A stretch of DNA of 64,000 nucleotides from Nostoc parmelioides FACHB-3921. Its GTDB lineage: Bacteria; Cyanobacteriota; Cyanobacteriia; Cyanobacteriales; Nostocaceae. Positions 1 through 10,807 of this stretch are shown here, one piece after another; the first letter of the stretch is position 1, and every line of letters starts with the position of its first letter. Both the position numbers and the translations under genes were made by a program. Location of the stretch: the NCBI RefSeq assembly GCF_014696625.1, contig NZ_JACJQL010000001.1, positions 1 to 64,000 of the forward strand, written 5' to 3'. Under the pieces are notes generated by a model. It searched no databases and was not told the DNA's origin. It saw only the letters and a program-made list of their open reading frames with translations.

Positions 1-1340
<1,340 letters not shown>

Positions 1341-1400
1341 TAATTTGTGTTGGTTGTTGAAGGTTGACAGTCAACGGTCAACTGTTAACAGGCCTCATAA

Positions 1401-1436
1401 AAAAAATTCCCACCCAAACATCGATTTGGGTGGGTG
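1401..1436 (-). terminator. Rho-independent terminator downstream of dnaK
   Basis: Read on the minus strand, a 10-bp stem (1425-1434 with 1409-1418, loop of six) is followed by an uninterrupted run of T (the A-run at 1400-1406). This follows the dnaK stop by about 50 bp. Confidence 0.8.
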
Positions 1437-1481
1437 ATATTGAGTAGGTACAAATTAATGTACCTTAAATCATTACCAAGA

Positions 1482-3383
1482 TTATTTAGTCTCTGTAAAA
1501 TCAGCGTCAATTACATCATCACCACCATCAGATGAAGTAGTACCGCCATCTTGAGGAGCCGCACCAGGCGCAGCACCGCCACCAGCTTGTTGATAGATGT
1601 TGCTACCAACTGCGAACAATGCTTGTTGCAATTCTGGGGTCAGCTTTTTGATTTGCTCGTCGTCTTCCTTAGCAATGGCTTCCCGCAGGTCTTTCACTAA
1701 ACCTTCAACTTTGGTTTTATCAGCTTCGGGGACTTTATCGCCCAATTCTTGTAGCTGCTTCTCAGCTTGGTATGCCAAAGAATCGGCTTGGTTTTTACGC
1801 TCAATTTTTTCCCGACGTTCTTTGTCAGATGAAGCGTTTTGTTCCGCTTCTCTCACCATGCGGTCAATGTCAGTTTTATCCAGAGTGGAAGCACCAGTAA
1901 TACTGATGGACTGTTCCTTACCAGTACCTTTGTCCTTAGCGGTGACGTTCAGGATACCGTTAGCATCAATGTCGAACACGACTTCGATTTGGGGAACACC
2001 CCGTGGTGCTGGAGGAATACCATCGAGGCGGAAGGTTCCCAAGCTCTTGTTATCGTTCGCAAATTCTCGTTCACCTTGGAGGACGTGAATTTCCACGTTG
2101 GTTTGACCATCCACGGCTGTAGAGAAGACTTCAGATTTCTTGGTGGGAATTGTGGTGTTACGAGGAATAATTTTTGTCATTACACCACCCAAGGTTTCTA
2201 CACCCAAGGACAATGGTGTTACATCTAACAACAAGATACCTGTGACTTCACCACCCAGTACACCTGCTTGAATCGCTGCACCAACTGCTACAACTTCATC
2301 AGGGTTAACAGTTTGGTTTGGTTCTTTACCTAGCAGATTCTTAACAAGTTGTTGTACCGCAGGGATACGGGTAGAACCACCAACTAAGACCACTTCGTCA
2401 ATATTGTCTTTCTTAAGTTTGGCATCCCGTAGCGCCTGTTCCACAGGAATACGACAACGGTCAATCAAGTCGGCACAAAGTTCTTCAAACTTAGCGCGAG
2501 TCAGGGTCATATCCAGGTGTTTGGGGCCGTCCTGGGTAGCGGTGATGAATGGTAGGTTGATTTCTGCTTGGGTTACGCTGGAAAGCTCAATCTTGGCTTT
2601 CTCTGCTGCTTCAGTTAAGCGTTGCAGTGCTTGTTTGTCTTTGCGGAGGTCAATACCTTCGTCTTTTCTGAACTGTTCAGCGAGGAAATCAACGATTTTT
2701 TTATCAAAGTCGTCACCACCAAGGTGGGTATCACCAGAAGTAGCCAATACTTCAAATACGCCGTCGCCTACTTCTAGGACGGATACGTCGAATGTACCGC
2801 CACCAAGGTCAAATACAAGGATGGTTTCATTGCTCTTTTTATCAAAACCGTAAGCCAAGGAAGCGGCTGTTGGTTCGTTGATAATCCGCATGACTTCAAT
2901 ACCAGCAATCTTACCAGCGTCTTTGGTAGCTTGACGTTGGGAGTCATTGAAGTATGCGGGAACGGTAATTACCGCTTGGGTTACAGTTTCACCAAGATAT
3001 TTACTAGCATCTTCCACTAGTTTGCGGAGAACCTTGGCAGAAATTTCTTCAGGAGCAAATTGTTTACCGGCTCCAGGAGAGTCCACCTTAACGTTACCGC
3101 CACTGCTGAGAACTTTGTAGGAAACTTCTGTAGCTTCGTTTGTTACTTCGTCGTAGCGACGACCAATAAAGCGCTTAACAGAATAGAAAGTGTTTTCGGG
3201 GTTCATCACCGCTTGACGCTTGGCGATTTGTCCTACTAGGGTGTCGCCATTTTTAGCAAATGCTACTACCGAAGGTGTGGTGCGGAAACCTTCTGCGTTG
3301 GCAATAACTGTGGGTTTACCACCTTCCATTACTGCGACGCAGGAGTTAGTTGTTCCTAAGTCAATTCCAACTACTTTTGCCAT
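1482..3383 (-). CDS. dnaK: Chaperone DnaK (Hsp70)
   Basis: The 633-residue protein is a complete Hsp70. The N-terminal ATPase domain opens with [17 protein letters not shown] and contains the phosphate-binding [14 protein letters not shown] and the adenosine motif [12 protein letters not shown]. The substrate-binding domain starts near [16 protein letters not shown], and the C-terminal lid ends in a glycine/alanine-rich stretch and [12 protein letters not shown]. It binds exposed hydrophobic segments of client proteins, working with DnaJ and GrpE; neither gene is adjacent, which is common for the several dnaK copies of cyanobacteria. A terminator follows. I found no CIRCE element in the leader. 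Confidence 0.97.
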   Translation of the reverse strand: MAKVVGIDLGTTNSCVAVMEGGKPTVIANAEGFRTTPSVVAFAKNGDTLVGQIAKRQAVMNPENTFYSVKRFIGRRYDEVTNEATEVSYKVLSSGGNVKVDSPGAGKQFAPEEISAKVLRKLVEDASKYLGETVTQAVITVPAYFNDSQRQATKDAGKIAGIEVMRIINEPTAASLAYGFDKKSNETILVFDLGGGTFDVSVLEVGDGVFEVLATSGDTHLGGDDFDKKIVDFLAEQFRKDEGIDLRKDKQALQRLTEAAEKAKIELSSVTQAEINLPFITATQDGPKHLDMTLTRAKFEELCADLIDRCRIPVEQALRDAKLKKDNIDEVVLVGGSTRIPAVQQLVKNLLGKEPNQTVNPDEVVAVGAAIQAGVLGGEVTGILLLDVTPLSLGVETLGGVMTKIIPRNTTIPTKKSEVFSTAVDGQTNVEIHVLQGEREFANDNKSLGTFRLDGIPPAPRGVPQIEVVFDIDANGILNVTAKDKGTGKEQSISITGASTLDKTDIDRMVREAEQNASSDKERREKIERKNQADSLAYQAEKQLQELGDKVPEADKTKVEGLVKDLREAIAKEDDEQIKKLTPELQQALFAVGSNIYQQAGGGAAPGAAPQDGGTTSSDGGDDVIDADFTETK

Positions 3384-4059
3384 TTTAGGTGCTGGCTCCG
3401 TATAACTACAAATGAATGGGAATATAAAGGGCTTAATTTTTGAACTAACTAGTGAAAAAAGCAGTCAGTTCAGTATCCATAACCGTTGATTTGGTCTTCC
3501 TGGGTGGGAAACTTCAAGTTATGCTGATATATATACTGAAGCTCAGGGATCGCCAGTCCATGAAGGGTGGTTTCCCGAACCTTGAATGGGACGGTTAATT
3601 TTAAAAGTTGTTTTTAGCTGGTTCATGGATTAAACTGCTGTCACTCTGTCTAATTTATGAGAATTAATACTTTGAGTAATTAGGGTCAACCGTAAAGTTA
3701 ATGTGGTGTTTGCCGTCTTCAGAGATAAATAACTCTGGTTTGCCTAAGATTAACTAGGCAATAAATGTAGTGCACTCCCCTAATTACGTTAAGTTACTGA
3801 TATAAATACACCATTGGTAATTGCTGATTCTCTTCCAGTCGCCAGTTTTTCTTAGATAAAATTAACGCGGTGTGCAACTTTCGCTCAAACCTAACCCCCA
3901 ACCCCTTCCCTGCGAGGGAAGGGGAGTAAGATTCAAAGCCTCTCTCCGCTTGCCTAACGGCAGGCTAACGCCAACGGGGAGAGGTTTGGAGAGGGGTTTC
4001 AAAAATAAGTCGCACATCGCGTAAATTACTATGGTGATACATAACCTTTGCCAAACTTG
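3384..4059. other. Intergenic region between divergent dnaK and U32 genes, with a palindromic repeat
   Basis: No gene is visible. The dnaK side is a long AT-rich leader. Positions 3889-3990 hold a dispersed Nostoc-type repeat built from the palindromes CCCCTTCCCTGCGAGGGAAGGGG and CTCTCTCCG...GGGGAGAG, with a second short palindrome (GCCTAACGGCAGGC) lying inside the latter. Related sequence occurs at about 43170-43260 and 63485-63530. Confidence 0.6.
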
Positions 4060-6573
4060 ATGAAAAGCGCTGACAGACAAAATCCCCAATCCTCCTTTCC
4101 ACGTCCTGACATCCTCGCACCGGCTGGTAACTGGGAATGTGCTAAAGCTGCTGTAGAAAATGGGGCAGATGCGATTTATTTTGGTTTGGATAGGTTTAAC
4201 GCCAGAATGCGGGCGCAAAATTTTACTGAGGCAGATTTACCGGAATTAATGGCATTTCTGCACCTGCGGGGTGTAAAAGGTTATGTCACCGTCAATACAC
4301 TGATTTTTCCCCAAGAATTAGCCCAAGCGCAGCAATATCTCCGCACAATTATTGCTGCTGGTGTGGATGCGGTGATTGTGCAGGATGTGGGTATTTGTCG
4401 GCTTATCCGTCATTTGTCACCGGATTTTCCCATTCACGCTTCCACACAAATGACCATCACTAGCCCTGCTGGCGTGGAATTTGCCAAGTCTCTTGGTTGT
4501 GAATTGGTAGTACTAGCCCGTGAATGTTCTCTTGCGGAAATTAACAAGATTCAACAGCAGATTGCACAAAGGTCTGCTTCCCTACCCCTAGAAGTTTTTG
4601 TTCACGGGGCTTTGTGTGTAGCCTATTCTGGTCAATGTTTGACTAGTGAAGCCTTGGGGGGACGTTCTGCCAATCGTGGTGAGTGCGCCCAGGCTTGCCG
4701 AATGCCCTATGAATTAACTGTTGATGGGGAAATTATAGATTTAGGCGATCGCAAATATTTACTTAGCCCCCAAGATTTAGCAGGATTGGACATCTTACCT
4801 GATTTGGTCAAGTCAGGAGTGACAAGTCTCAAAATTGAAGGGCGGTTAAAAGCACCAGAGTATGTGGCTAATGTTACCCGTGTCTATCGACAAGCATTAG
4901 ATCGGGTGATAGGACACTCACAAAGGGATAATGTATCACACCAAGAACGCTACGACTTAGAAATGGCTTTTTCTCGTGGACTTTACACGGGTTGGTTTCA
5001 GGGAATTAACAATCAAGAACTAGTTCACGCCAGATTTGGCAAGAAGCGAGGAGTTTACTTAGGTGAAGTTAGCCGCATTCGTAACGAAGAGGTGACAATT
5101 AAATTAGCGGCACCTGTGAAGCCAGGGGATGGTGTAGTGTTTGACTGTGGTCATCCAGAGGCGAAAGAAGAAGGCGGTCGAGTCTATGGGGTAGTGCAGA
5201 AAGGTAAAGAAGTTGTATTAAGTTTTGGTCAAGGTAATGTGAACTTCCGCCGCGTTCATGTGGGAGATAAACTGTGGAAAACTAGCGACCCAGAACTTGA
5301 TAAACAATTGCGCCAAAGCTTTGCTGGAGATAACCCCCAATTTCAACGTCCCATAGACTGGGAAATTCATGGGGAAATTGGTCAGCCATTGATAGCGATC
5401 GCCCGCGATGAACTTGGTAACATTGTACAAGTAGAATCAGCAATTTCACTAGTCCCAGCCCACACCAAACCCTTAGATACAGAACGTCTACAAGAACAAT
5501 TTGGTCGTCTAGGTAACACACCATTCCGTTTAGGAACTCTCACCAATCACCTCAGTGGTGCTGTCATGGTTCCCGTCAGTGAGTTAAATCGGATGCGGCG
5601 AGAAGTTGTGACTCAATTGGAAGAGTTACGCAGTCAACCCAAACGCTGGCAACTACGTAGTCATGTTTCTTTCCAAGACCTCCTCCCTCCCCTATCTCCC
5701 CCATCCCCTCAATCCCCCTCCCTCATTGTTTTAGTCCGCAACCTCAAGCAACTCCAAGCCGCCTTACAAACTGGTGTCGAAACCCTATACTGCGAATTTG
5801 AAGATCCCCGCACCTATAAAGAAGCAGTAAAATTAGTACATGAGGTAAGGCTAGAATCCGCCTCTCCCCAAATCTTCGTCGCTCCTCCCCGCATTACCAA
5901 ACCAGGCGAAAACTGGATTTTACAGCAAGTCCGCGCCGCCAAAGCTGATGGTTATCTCATACGCAACTACGACCAGTTAGAATTTTTTGCAGGCGATATT
6001 TGCATTGGTGATTTTTCGCTGAATGTTGCCAACCCCTTAACCGCAGGCTACTTTAAACAAAACTTTGCTTTGGAAAGGTTGACAGCATCCTATGATTTAA
6101 ATATCAATCAACTAGAAAACTTACTTACCAGTTGCCCAGCCCAATGGTTTGAGGTAACCATCCATCAACATATACCGATGTTCCACATGGAGCATTGTGT
6201 ATTTTGCGCTTTTCTCTCAGAAGGAACTGACTATACCAATTGTGGCAGACCTTGCGAAAAACATGAAGTAAAATTGCGCGATCGCGTGGGTAGTGAACAC
6301 GTCCTACAAGCAGACGCAGGCTGCCGTAATACTGTATTTAACGGCACAGCCCAAACCGGAGCCGAATACGTACAGCGTTTGATCAGCTTGGGTTTACGTC
6401 ACTTCCGCCTTGAGTTTGTCAATGAAACACCTGAACAAGTGACTAAAACAATACAGCGTTATCATCAATTACTAGCAGGTGAAATTACAGGTTCTCAACT
6501 GTGGCGAGAGTTGAAATTACAAAATCAGCTAGGTGTAACTCGCGGCCCCTTGGGTGTAGCAGCACTGCGATGA
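4060..6573 (+). CDS. U32 family peptidase / RlhA-like protein with C-terminal DUF3656-type region
   Basis: The protein (837 residues from the ATG at 4060; a TTG at 4048 would add four) starts the barrel at DILAPAGNWECAKAAVENGADAIYFG. The U32 signature is clear: EVFVHGALCVAYSGQCLTSE followed by RGECAQACRMPY, which supplies the clustered cysteines. A second cysteine group lies near the C-terminus (HMEHCVFCAF, CGRPCEKH). U32 proteins include collagenase-like peptidases and the E. coli RlhA 23S rRNA hydroxylation factor; the long form with a C-terminal extension, as here, is widespread in cyanobacteria. Actual substrate is not evident. Between the two halves lies a proline/serine low-complexity linker (about 5683-5725) that resembles intergenic C-rich repeats. 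Confidence 0.88.
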   Translation: MKSADRQNPQSSFPRPDILAPAGNWECAKAAVENGADAIYFGLDRFNARMRAQNFTEADLPELMAFLHLRGVKGYVTVNTLIFPQELAQAQQYLRTIIAAGVDAVIVQDVGICRLIRHLSPDFPIHASTQMTITSPAGVEFAKSLGCELVVLARECSLAEINKIQQQIAQRSASLPLEVFVHGALCVAYSGQCLTSEALGGRSANRGECAQACRMPYELTVDGEIIDLGDRKYLLSPQDLAGLDILPDLVKSGVTSLKIEGRLKAPEYVANVTRVYRQALDRVIGHSQRDNVSHQERYDLEMAFSRGLYTGWFQGINNQELVHARFGKKRGVYLGEVSRIRNEEVTIKLAAPVKPGDGVVFDCGHPEAKEEGGRVYGVVQKGKEVVLSFGQGNVNFRRVHVGDKLWKTSDPELDKQLRQSFAGDNPQFQRPIDWEIHGEIGQPLIAIARDELGNIVQVESAISLVPAHTKPLDTERLQEQFGRLGNTPFRLGTLTNHLSGAVMVPVSELNRMRREVVTQLEELRSQPKRWQLRSHVSFQDLLPPLSPPSPQSPSLIVLVRNLKQLQAALQTGVETLYCEFEDPRTYKEAVKLVHEVRLESASPQIFVAPPRITKPGENWILQQVRAAKADGYLIRNYDQLEFFAGDICIGDFSLNVANPLTAGYFKQNFALERLTASYDLNINQLENLLTSCPAQWFEVTIHQHIPMFHMEHCVFCAFLSEGTDYTNCGRPCEKHEVKLRDRVGSEHVLQADAGCRNTVFNGTAQTGAEYVQRLISLGLRHFRLEFVNETPEQVTKTIQRYHQLLAGEITGSQLWRELKLQNQLGVTRGPLGVAALR

Positions 6574-6689
6574 AATGCTTGCTGGGAGAGGAAAAGAATC
6601 CGCCACTAAAATTCATAAAAGCGGAGTCCTCCCTGTGGGACTCTACGCGAACGTGGGTGGTCGAGGTTGCTCACCCCGCCAATGCAGGT

Positions 6690-6807
6690 AATAGGTAATG
6701 GTAGTCCAATTACCTATTACCCATTACCCATTACCAGATTCCTCATCCCCTTGTGGGTGGCTGTATTTAATTTTGAATTTTGAATTTTGAATTTTGAATT
6801 TTGAATT
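6690..6807. repeat. STRR heptamer arrays
   Basis: 6771-6807 is a tandem array of the heptamer TTTTGAA. Just upstream, 6690-6735 carries ATTACCC-type heptamers in both orientations. Such short tandemly repeated sequences are a hallmark of heterocystous cyanobacterial intergenic DNA. Confidence 0.75.
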
Positions 6808-6816
6808 GTTAACCTC

Positions 6817-7515
6817 TCACATCCTCAAGTCCCCTTGATATTCACACTTAAAACCTCGACTTTGCCAAGTTGACATATTTACTTTGCTCAGTTGCATAAC
6901 TTTTGGACATTGGGGCTGAATGATTTGACTCAAGCCAGCCCATAATATACTACGAGTGACATCTAACCCTGTTTTGATCCAAGACTCCCGATTACCAGGA
7001 ACACCAGTTTCTTTAACCACCTCAACTTCTACCCAAATACCACGAGCGCCTAAAAGAATCTGTGCCATCCATTTAGCTCTTGGTAAATGAGTGGGTGAAG
7101 TAATTAGTCTGACTTTATGTACTCCCCAACGTTTTAATATCGGTACTCCATAGTAGAAATTTTCAAAGGTGGAATTAGCACATTTTTCCAGCCAAACATT
7201 AGACAAATCTGCTACCTCACGCTCAAAAATTAGCTTGATACATGGATCTGGAGAACCTTGGGAAATTAAAATGGGAATTTGTGGATATTGTTTGGCTATT
7301 TGGGCAATATAAATTTCCCGTCTAATACTACCGCCAAGGACAAAGAAGGCATCTGGAGGCTGAGAAGAAGCAAAAACTAGGGTTATAGTGGTGATGATTA
7401 GCCAACTGCCAAGCACCAGACATAAAACCCCCACAAGTTTTTGTATTAAGCGCCACTTTTTCCTTATGTCTTCTGTTGTAGGGACTGATAAATTTCTGTT
7501 GAATTTGCGCCTCAT
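6817..7515 (-). CDS. YdcF family (DUF218) membrane-anchored protein
   Basis: The 232-residue protein has one N-terminal membrane segment (about residues 26-50, LVGVLCLVLGSWLIITTITLVF) and then a DUF218/YdcF fold. Recognisable family landmarks are DAFFVLGGSIRRE, the strand ILISQGS, the acidic/asparagine motif CANSTFENF, and LITSPTHLPRAKW. Members such as SanA, ElyC and YdcF are linked to envelope integrity, but their chemistry is not settled. It is divergent from the downstream protease gene. The function here is inferred only from the fold. Confidence 0.8.
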   Translation of the reverse strand: MRRKFNRNLSVPTTEDIRKKWRLIQKLVGVLCLVLGSWLIITTITLVFASSQPPDAFFVLGGSIRREIYIAQIAKQYPQIPILISQGSPDPCIKLIFEREVADLSNVWLEKCANSTFENFYYGVPILKRWGVHKVRLITSPTHLPRAKWMAQILLGARGIWVEVEVVKETGVPGNRESWIKTGLDVTRSILWAGLSQIIQPQCPKVMQLSKVNMSTWQSRGFKCEYQGDLRM

Positions 7516-7838
7516 GACACAAGATAAAAAAGCTTGGTTAGTTAAGCTGAAAAGACCAGCAATTCTCTGATAGAAGTGCTATCTTAGGAAATTAATATGG
7601 GGTGTAAAGATGACAGTAACAAAACTGTCACACTATTGTCACACTGCTAGATTAGACTAGCTAAGAAACTCAAAGAAATAGTAATGATTGTTAATAAATT
7701 AATGCAAAATATTAGCATAATTTAAAGGGGAGAATTAATGAGGGGAGTGTAGCTAAAAATTGAGTATAAAAACTTAAAACTTTACCGAAAGTCTGATTGC
7801 TAAACTGTCAAAATCACAATAAATCCCTGCTGATATAC
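7516..7838. other. Divergent promoter region between YdcF-like and ctp genes
   Basis: About 320 bp, AT-rich, with no gene. It contains a perfect inverted repeat TGACAGT-N6-ACTGTCA (7611-7630) followed by a further direct copy of TTGTCACACT (7636-7645). The position between two divergent genes would suit an operator, but no known regulator is identified. Confidence 0.4.
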
Positions 7839-9176
7839 ATGAACTCATCTGCGAAACATCACTCGCTGCTCCAGGTTGCTATGATTGGAGGAGCGATCGC
7901 TACAACAGCAACTGTATCTGTATTTGGCCCGGCTTGGACTCGTAGCGTTCGTGCCGCTTTACAAGACAGTCCTAAAGCGGTAGTAGACCAAGTATGGCAA
8001 TTAGTAAACAACGAATATGTTGATGGTAAGTTTAATCAACAAGATTGGCTGGCAGTTAGAAAAAGTTTATTAAGCAAAGATTATTCATCTAAAGAAGAAG
8101 CTTACGTGGCGATTCGGGAAGCCCTACAAAGGCTGAACGATCCATATACCAGGTTTATGGACCCCAAGCAGTTTGAAGTCCTTACCAGTCAAACATCTGG
8201 GGAAGTATCTGGTATAGGTATCCGCATGGAGTTAAACGAAACAACCAAGCGGCTGACTGTTTTAGAAGCCATAGAAAACTCTCCAGCCTTGAAAGCTGGG
8301 ATTAAAGCAGGTGATGAAATCCTAGCCATTGACGGCAAACCCACTCAGCAAATGAAAGTGGATGATGCCTCTAAATTAATTCGCGGTAAAGAAGGCACAG
8401 CTATTACTTTACGTCTAGGACGTACTGGAAACAGCGCCTTTGATTTGAAGCTCACCAGAGCCAAAATAGAAGTCCCAACCGTTGCGTATAACCTCAAGCA
8501 AGAAGGTAGCAGACGGGTTGGTTACATTCGCTTACGGGAGTTTAGCGCCCACGCCGCCGAGCAAATGGCACGAGCTATCCGCAATTTAAACGGTCAAAAA
8601 GTAGATTCTTACGTGTTAGATTTGCGGGGAAACCCTGGTGGTTTATTGCAGGCGAGTATTGAAATTGCTCGGATGTGGTTAGATGATGGTGGCATTGTCC
8701 GCACCGTTAACCGTCAGGGATTTAACGAAGATACAAAAGCTAACCGGACTGCCTTAACAAAACTCCCCCTAGCAGTATTGGTAGATGGTAACTCAGCTAG
8801 CGCCAGTGAGATTCTGACAGGTGCGCTCAAGGATAATAAACGAGCTGTAGTAATTGGTGGTCAAACCTTCGGCAAAGCTTTAGTCCAGTCAGTCCATGAA
8901 TTACCAGATGGTTCAGGTTTGGCCGTGACGATCGCTCACTACTATACTCCCAACGGTACAGACATCAACCATAAAGGTATTACACCAGATATCAAACTGG
9001 AGTTAACCGACGCACAGGAACGCCAACTAGCCACCAATCCCAAACTAATTGGGACTCAAAACGATCCGCAATATGCCCGTGCGATCGCTGTATTATCTGG
9101 CAATACCTTTGCTCGTCCTCCCCTCAATCAAAGCAATCAACCAATGAGTCTGGGTGCGAATGAGTTGAAGTTTTAA
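7839..9176 (+). CDS. ctp: Carboxyl-terminal processing protease (S41 family, CtpA/B type)
   Basis: From the ATG at 7839 the protein has 445 residues; an upstream TTG at 7797 only adds an unlikely leader. The N-terminus is a signal peptide ending near SVRA-AL, placing the enzyme in the lumen or periplasm. A PDZ domain (GEVSGIGIRMELNE to IRGKEGTAITLRLGR) precedes the S41 catalytic domain. The Ser/Lys dyad is visible in GNSASASEI and QTFGKALVQ with the family spacing of 25 residues. CtpA-type enzymes trim the C-terminal extension of photosystem II D1 protein; cyanobacteria hold several paralogues, so the exact one is not certain. Confidence 0.92.
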   Translation: MNSSAKHHSLLQVAMIGGAIATTATVSVFGPAWTRSVRAALQDSPKAVVDQVWQLVNNEYVDGKFNQQDWLAVRKSLLSKDYSSKEEAYVAIREALQRLNDPYTRFMDPKQFEVLTSQTSGEVSGIGIRMELNETTKRLTVLEAIENSPALKAGIKAGDEILAIDGKPTQQMKVDDASKLIRGKEGTAITLRLGRTGNSAFDLKLTRAKIEVPTVAYNLKQEGSRRVGYIRLREFSAHAAEQMARAIRNLNGQKVDSYVLDLRGNPGGLLQASIEIARMWLDDGGIVRTVNRQGFNEDTKANRTALTKLPLAVLVDGNSASASEILTGALKDNKRAVVIGGQTFGKALVQSVHELPDGSGLAVTIAHYYTPNGTDINHKGITPDIKLELTDAQERQLATNPKLIGTQNDPQYARAIAVLSGNTFARPPLNQSNQPMSLGANELKF

Positions 9177-9357
9177 AAATCTGTTCTATGAGTGATTAGT
9201 TACCAGGTGTTCATTAGATTCTCCGGGAAACCGCATCCCCTTGTGGGTACGGAGGGATAGGAGCGTCGATGGAGTGGGGTTCGATGCCCCCGAAATCGAC
9301 ACACAATCTTTGCAACTCACAGATAACCTCTCTGATATATGAAGGTATAATGTGTGT
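9177..9357. other. Probable left end of the tnpB element
   Basis: This gap separates ctp from tnpB. It holds a hairpin with outer arms GTCGAT (9265-9270) and ATCGAC (9295-9300) and an inner GGGG/CCCC pair, a plausible subterminal palindrome of an IS200/IS605-type left end. A TATAAT hexamer (9346-9351) sits directly before the first tnpB start codons. The exact element boundary cannot be fixed by eye. Confidence 0.4.
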
Positions 9358-10569
9358 ATGCAAAGAACGATTCGCATCCAACTCAAACCCGACATTGAAA
9401 CTGATTCGGTGCTGTCTCAAACGATTGAGCAATACACTTGGTCGTTTAATGCTGTTTGCAAGCATGGATGGAAAAACGACTTGGCAAATGGCGTGGAGTT
9501 GCACAAGGCAACCTACTACGACCATCGGGCTATTACTGGTTTGCCTTCTCAACTGGTCTGTGCTGCTAGAGTCAAAGCAACCGAGGCTTTGAAATCGGCT
9601 AAGAGCCTGAAGAAGAAGGGCAAGACGGTTAGTTGTCCAATCTCGAAACGTTGCCCAATTCGGTACGACGCTCGGTCTTACACGGCTTGGTTTGACCGTT
9701 CTGAGTTGTCGATTCTCAGTATCAACGGACGGGTAAAACTGTCCTTTGAAATCGCTGAATACTATCGGCAATATCTGGCCTGGAAAAACACCAGTGCGGA
9801 CTTGCTGCAAGACCGCAAGGGTTGTTGGTGGCTGCACGTTGTCATGGAGATTGAAACTCCTCAAGCCAGTGTTACTGACGAGGTTGTAGGTGTGGATTTG
9901 GGTATCGCTTCTCCGGCTGTGGATAGCAGAGGAAGCAAGTATGGTTCTGGCCATTGGAAGAAAATAGAAGACAAAACATTTGAGTTGCATCGTAGACTGC
10001 AAAGCAAAGGCACGAAATCTGCCAAGGGACATCTGAAAAAGTTGTCGGGCAGACAGAGACGGTTCCGCAAAGATTGTGACCATGTGCTGAGTAAGCGACT
10101 GGCTCGGTCTGTTGAGTCTGGTGCAACATTGGTTTTTGAAGACCTCACAAATATTCGCGGTAGAGCCAAGATGAGAAAGGCTCAACGCCGTAGATTGCAT
10201 GGATGGAGCTTCGCTCAATTCCAAGCATTCGTGACCTACAAAGCTGAAGCTAGAGGCGTGAATGTGGGCTTCGTTGATCCGCGCTACACCTCCCAGAAAT
10301 GCAGCCAATGTGGACATATTGAGCGAGGAAATCGCCCGTCTCAGGCTGAATTTCGGTGTAAGAAGTGTGGGTATGAGCGCCATGCGGATTACAACGCAGC
10401 GATAAATATTAGAGCAGAAGGAATCAGAATGCTAAAGGCGGAAGGTTCAGCCGTCTCTGCTGTAGGAGGGGAGATAAGACCAAAGCTTGGGCGAAAGTCT
10501 AAGTTGCGGCACTCCCCTGTGAGTACAGAAGCCGACACTGTACTTGGTACTCCAAGTCAGTGTGGGTAG
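9358..10569 (+). CDS. tnpB: IS200/IS605-type TnpB RNA-guided nuclease
   Basis: The 403-residue protein (ATG at 9358; a GTG lies six bases earlier) has the TnpB layout: an N-terminal helical/OB-type part, then a RuvC nuclease split by a zinc ribbon. RuvC-I aspartate is in VGVDLGIASPAV, RuvC-II glutamate in LVFEDLTNIRG, and RuvC-III aspartate in HADYNAAINI. The zinc ligands are CSQCG and CKKCG. All catalytic residues appear intact. TnpB is known to be guided by an omega RNA made from the 3' end of its gene and to cut DNA at sites next to a transposon-specific TAM. No tnpA transposase is present nearby, so this copy is a lone tnpB. Confidence 0.93.
   Translation: MQRTIRIQLKPDIETDSVLSQTIEQYTWSFNAVCKHGWKNDLANGVELHKATYYDHRAITGLPSQLVCAARVKATEALKSAKSLKKKGKTVSCPISKRCPIRYDARSYTAWFDRSELSILSINGRVKLSFEIAEYYRQYLAWKNTSADLLQDRKGCWWLHVVMEIETPQASVTDEVVGVDLGIASPAVDSRGSKYGSGHWKKIEDKTFELHRRLQSKGTKSAKGHLKKLSGRQRRFRKDCDHVLSKRLARSVESGATLVFEDLTNIRGRAKMRKAQRRRLHGWSFAQFQAFVTYKAEARGVNVGFVDPRYTSQKCSQCGHIERGNRPSQAEFRCKKCGYERHADYNAAINIRAEGIRMLKAEGSAVSAVGGEIRPKLGRKSKLRHSPVSTEADTVLGTPSQCG
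10535..10563 (+). ncRNA. Candidate omega-RNA 3' hairpin / right-end palindrome of the tnpB element
   Basis: Inside the last codons of tnpB is an imperfect palindrome: ACACTG-T-ACTTGG (10535-10547), loop TACT, CCAAGT-CAGTGT (10552-10563), a 12-bp stem with one bulged T. Such a structure at the tnpB 3' end is expected for the right-end hairpin and omega-RNA scaffold of IS200/IS605 elements. The full RNA length is inferred, not seen. Confidence 0.5.
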
Positions 10570-10570
10570 T

Positions 10571-10807
10571 TCACATAGCTGCTTCTTCACGTTGACAGTC
10601 AAAAACAATCATAAAGGAAGCATTCGGTATAACTTGGCGTAGATGCTGTATGTAACCATCTGCATCAGAACGACTGCGAAAGCGAGCCACAATCTCACGT
10701 TGTGTATCCGGAAGTAACCGCGCAATAGCCCAAGAATTTAAACGTTGTTTATAGGCGATTGGCTGAGTTTCAGAGTTTGTTGTTGTGTATTCAGTGTTTT
10801 GTGGCAT
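10571..10807 (-). CDS. Small conserved cyanobacterial-type hypothetical protein (78 aa)
   Basis: The 78-residue protein has a polar N-terminus followed by a compact region (RLNSWAIARLLPDTQREIVARFRSRSDADGYIQHLRQ) that looks like a genuine folded small domain with alternating helix and strand. I do not recognise a functional family. Its stop codon lies one base beyond the tnpB stop, converging on it, so the tnpB element abuts or may have replaced its original C-terminus. The coding bias is like its neighbours. Confidence 0.65.
   Translation of the reverse strand: MPQNTEYTTTNSETQPIAYKQRLNSWAIARLLPDTQREIVARFRSRSDADGYIQHLRQVIPNASFMIVFDCQREEAAM

Noticed and set aside
1597..2853. Open frames antisense to dnaK (1597-2088, 1839-2228, 2404-2853)
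   Set aside because: They mirror the coding bias of dnaK, show no family resemblance and lack ribosome-binding sequences.
3384..4059. CIRCE (HrcA operator) upstream of dnaK
   Set aside because: I searched for TTAGCACTC-N9-GAGTGCTAA and found no match.
9265..9300. tRNA-like fold with GGTTCGATGCC
   Set aside because: The T-arm-like sequence is not accompanied by an acceptor, D or anticodon arm; it is better explained as an element-end hairpin.
9214..10383. 389-codon frame antisense to tnpB
   Set aside because: It is longer than many real genes but lies entirely opposite a clear TnpB with intact motifs, and its translation has no recognisable domain.
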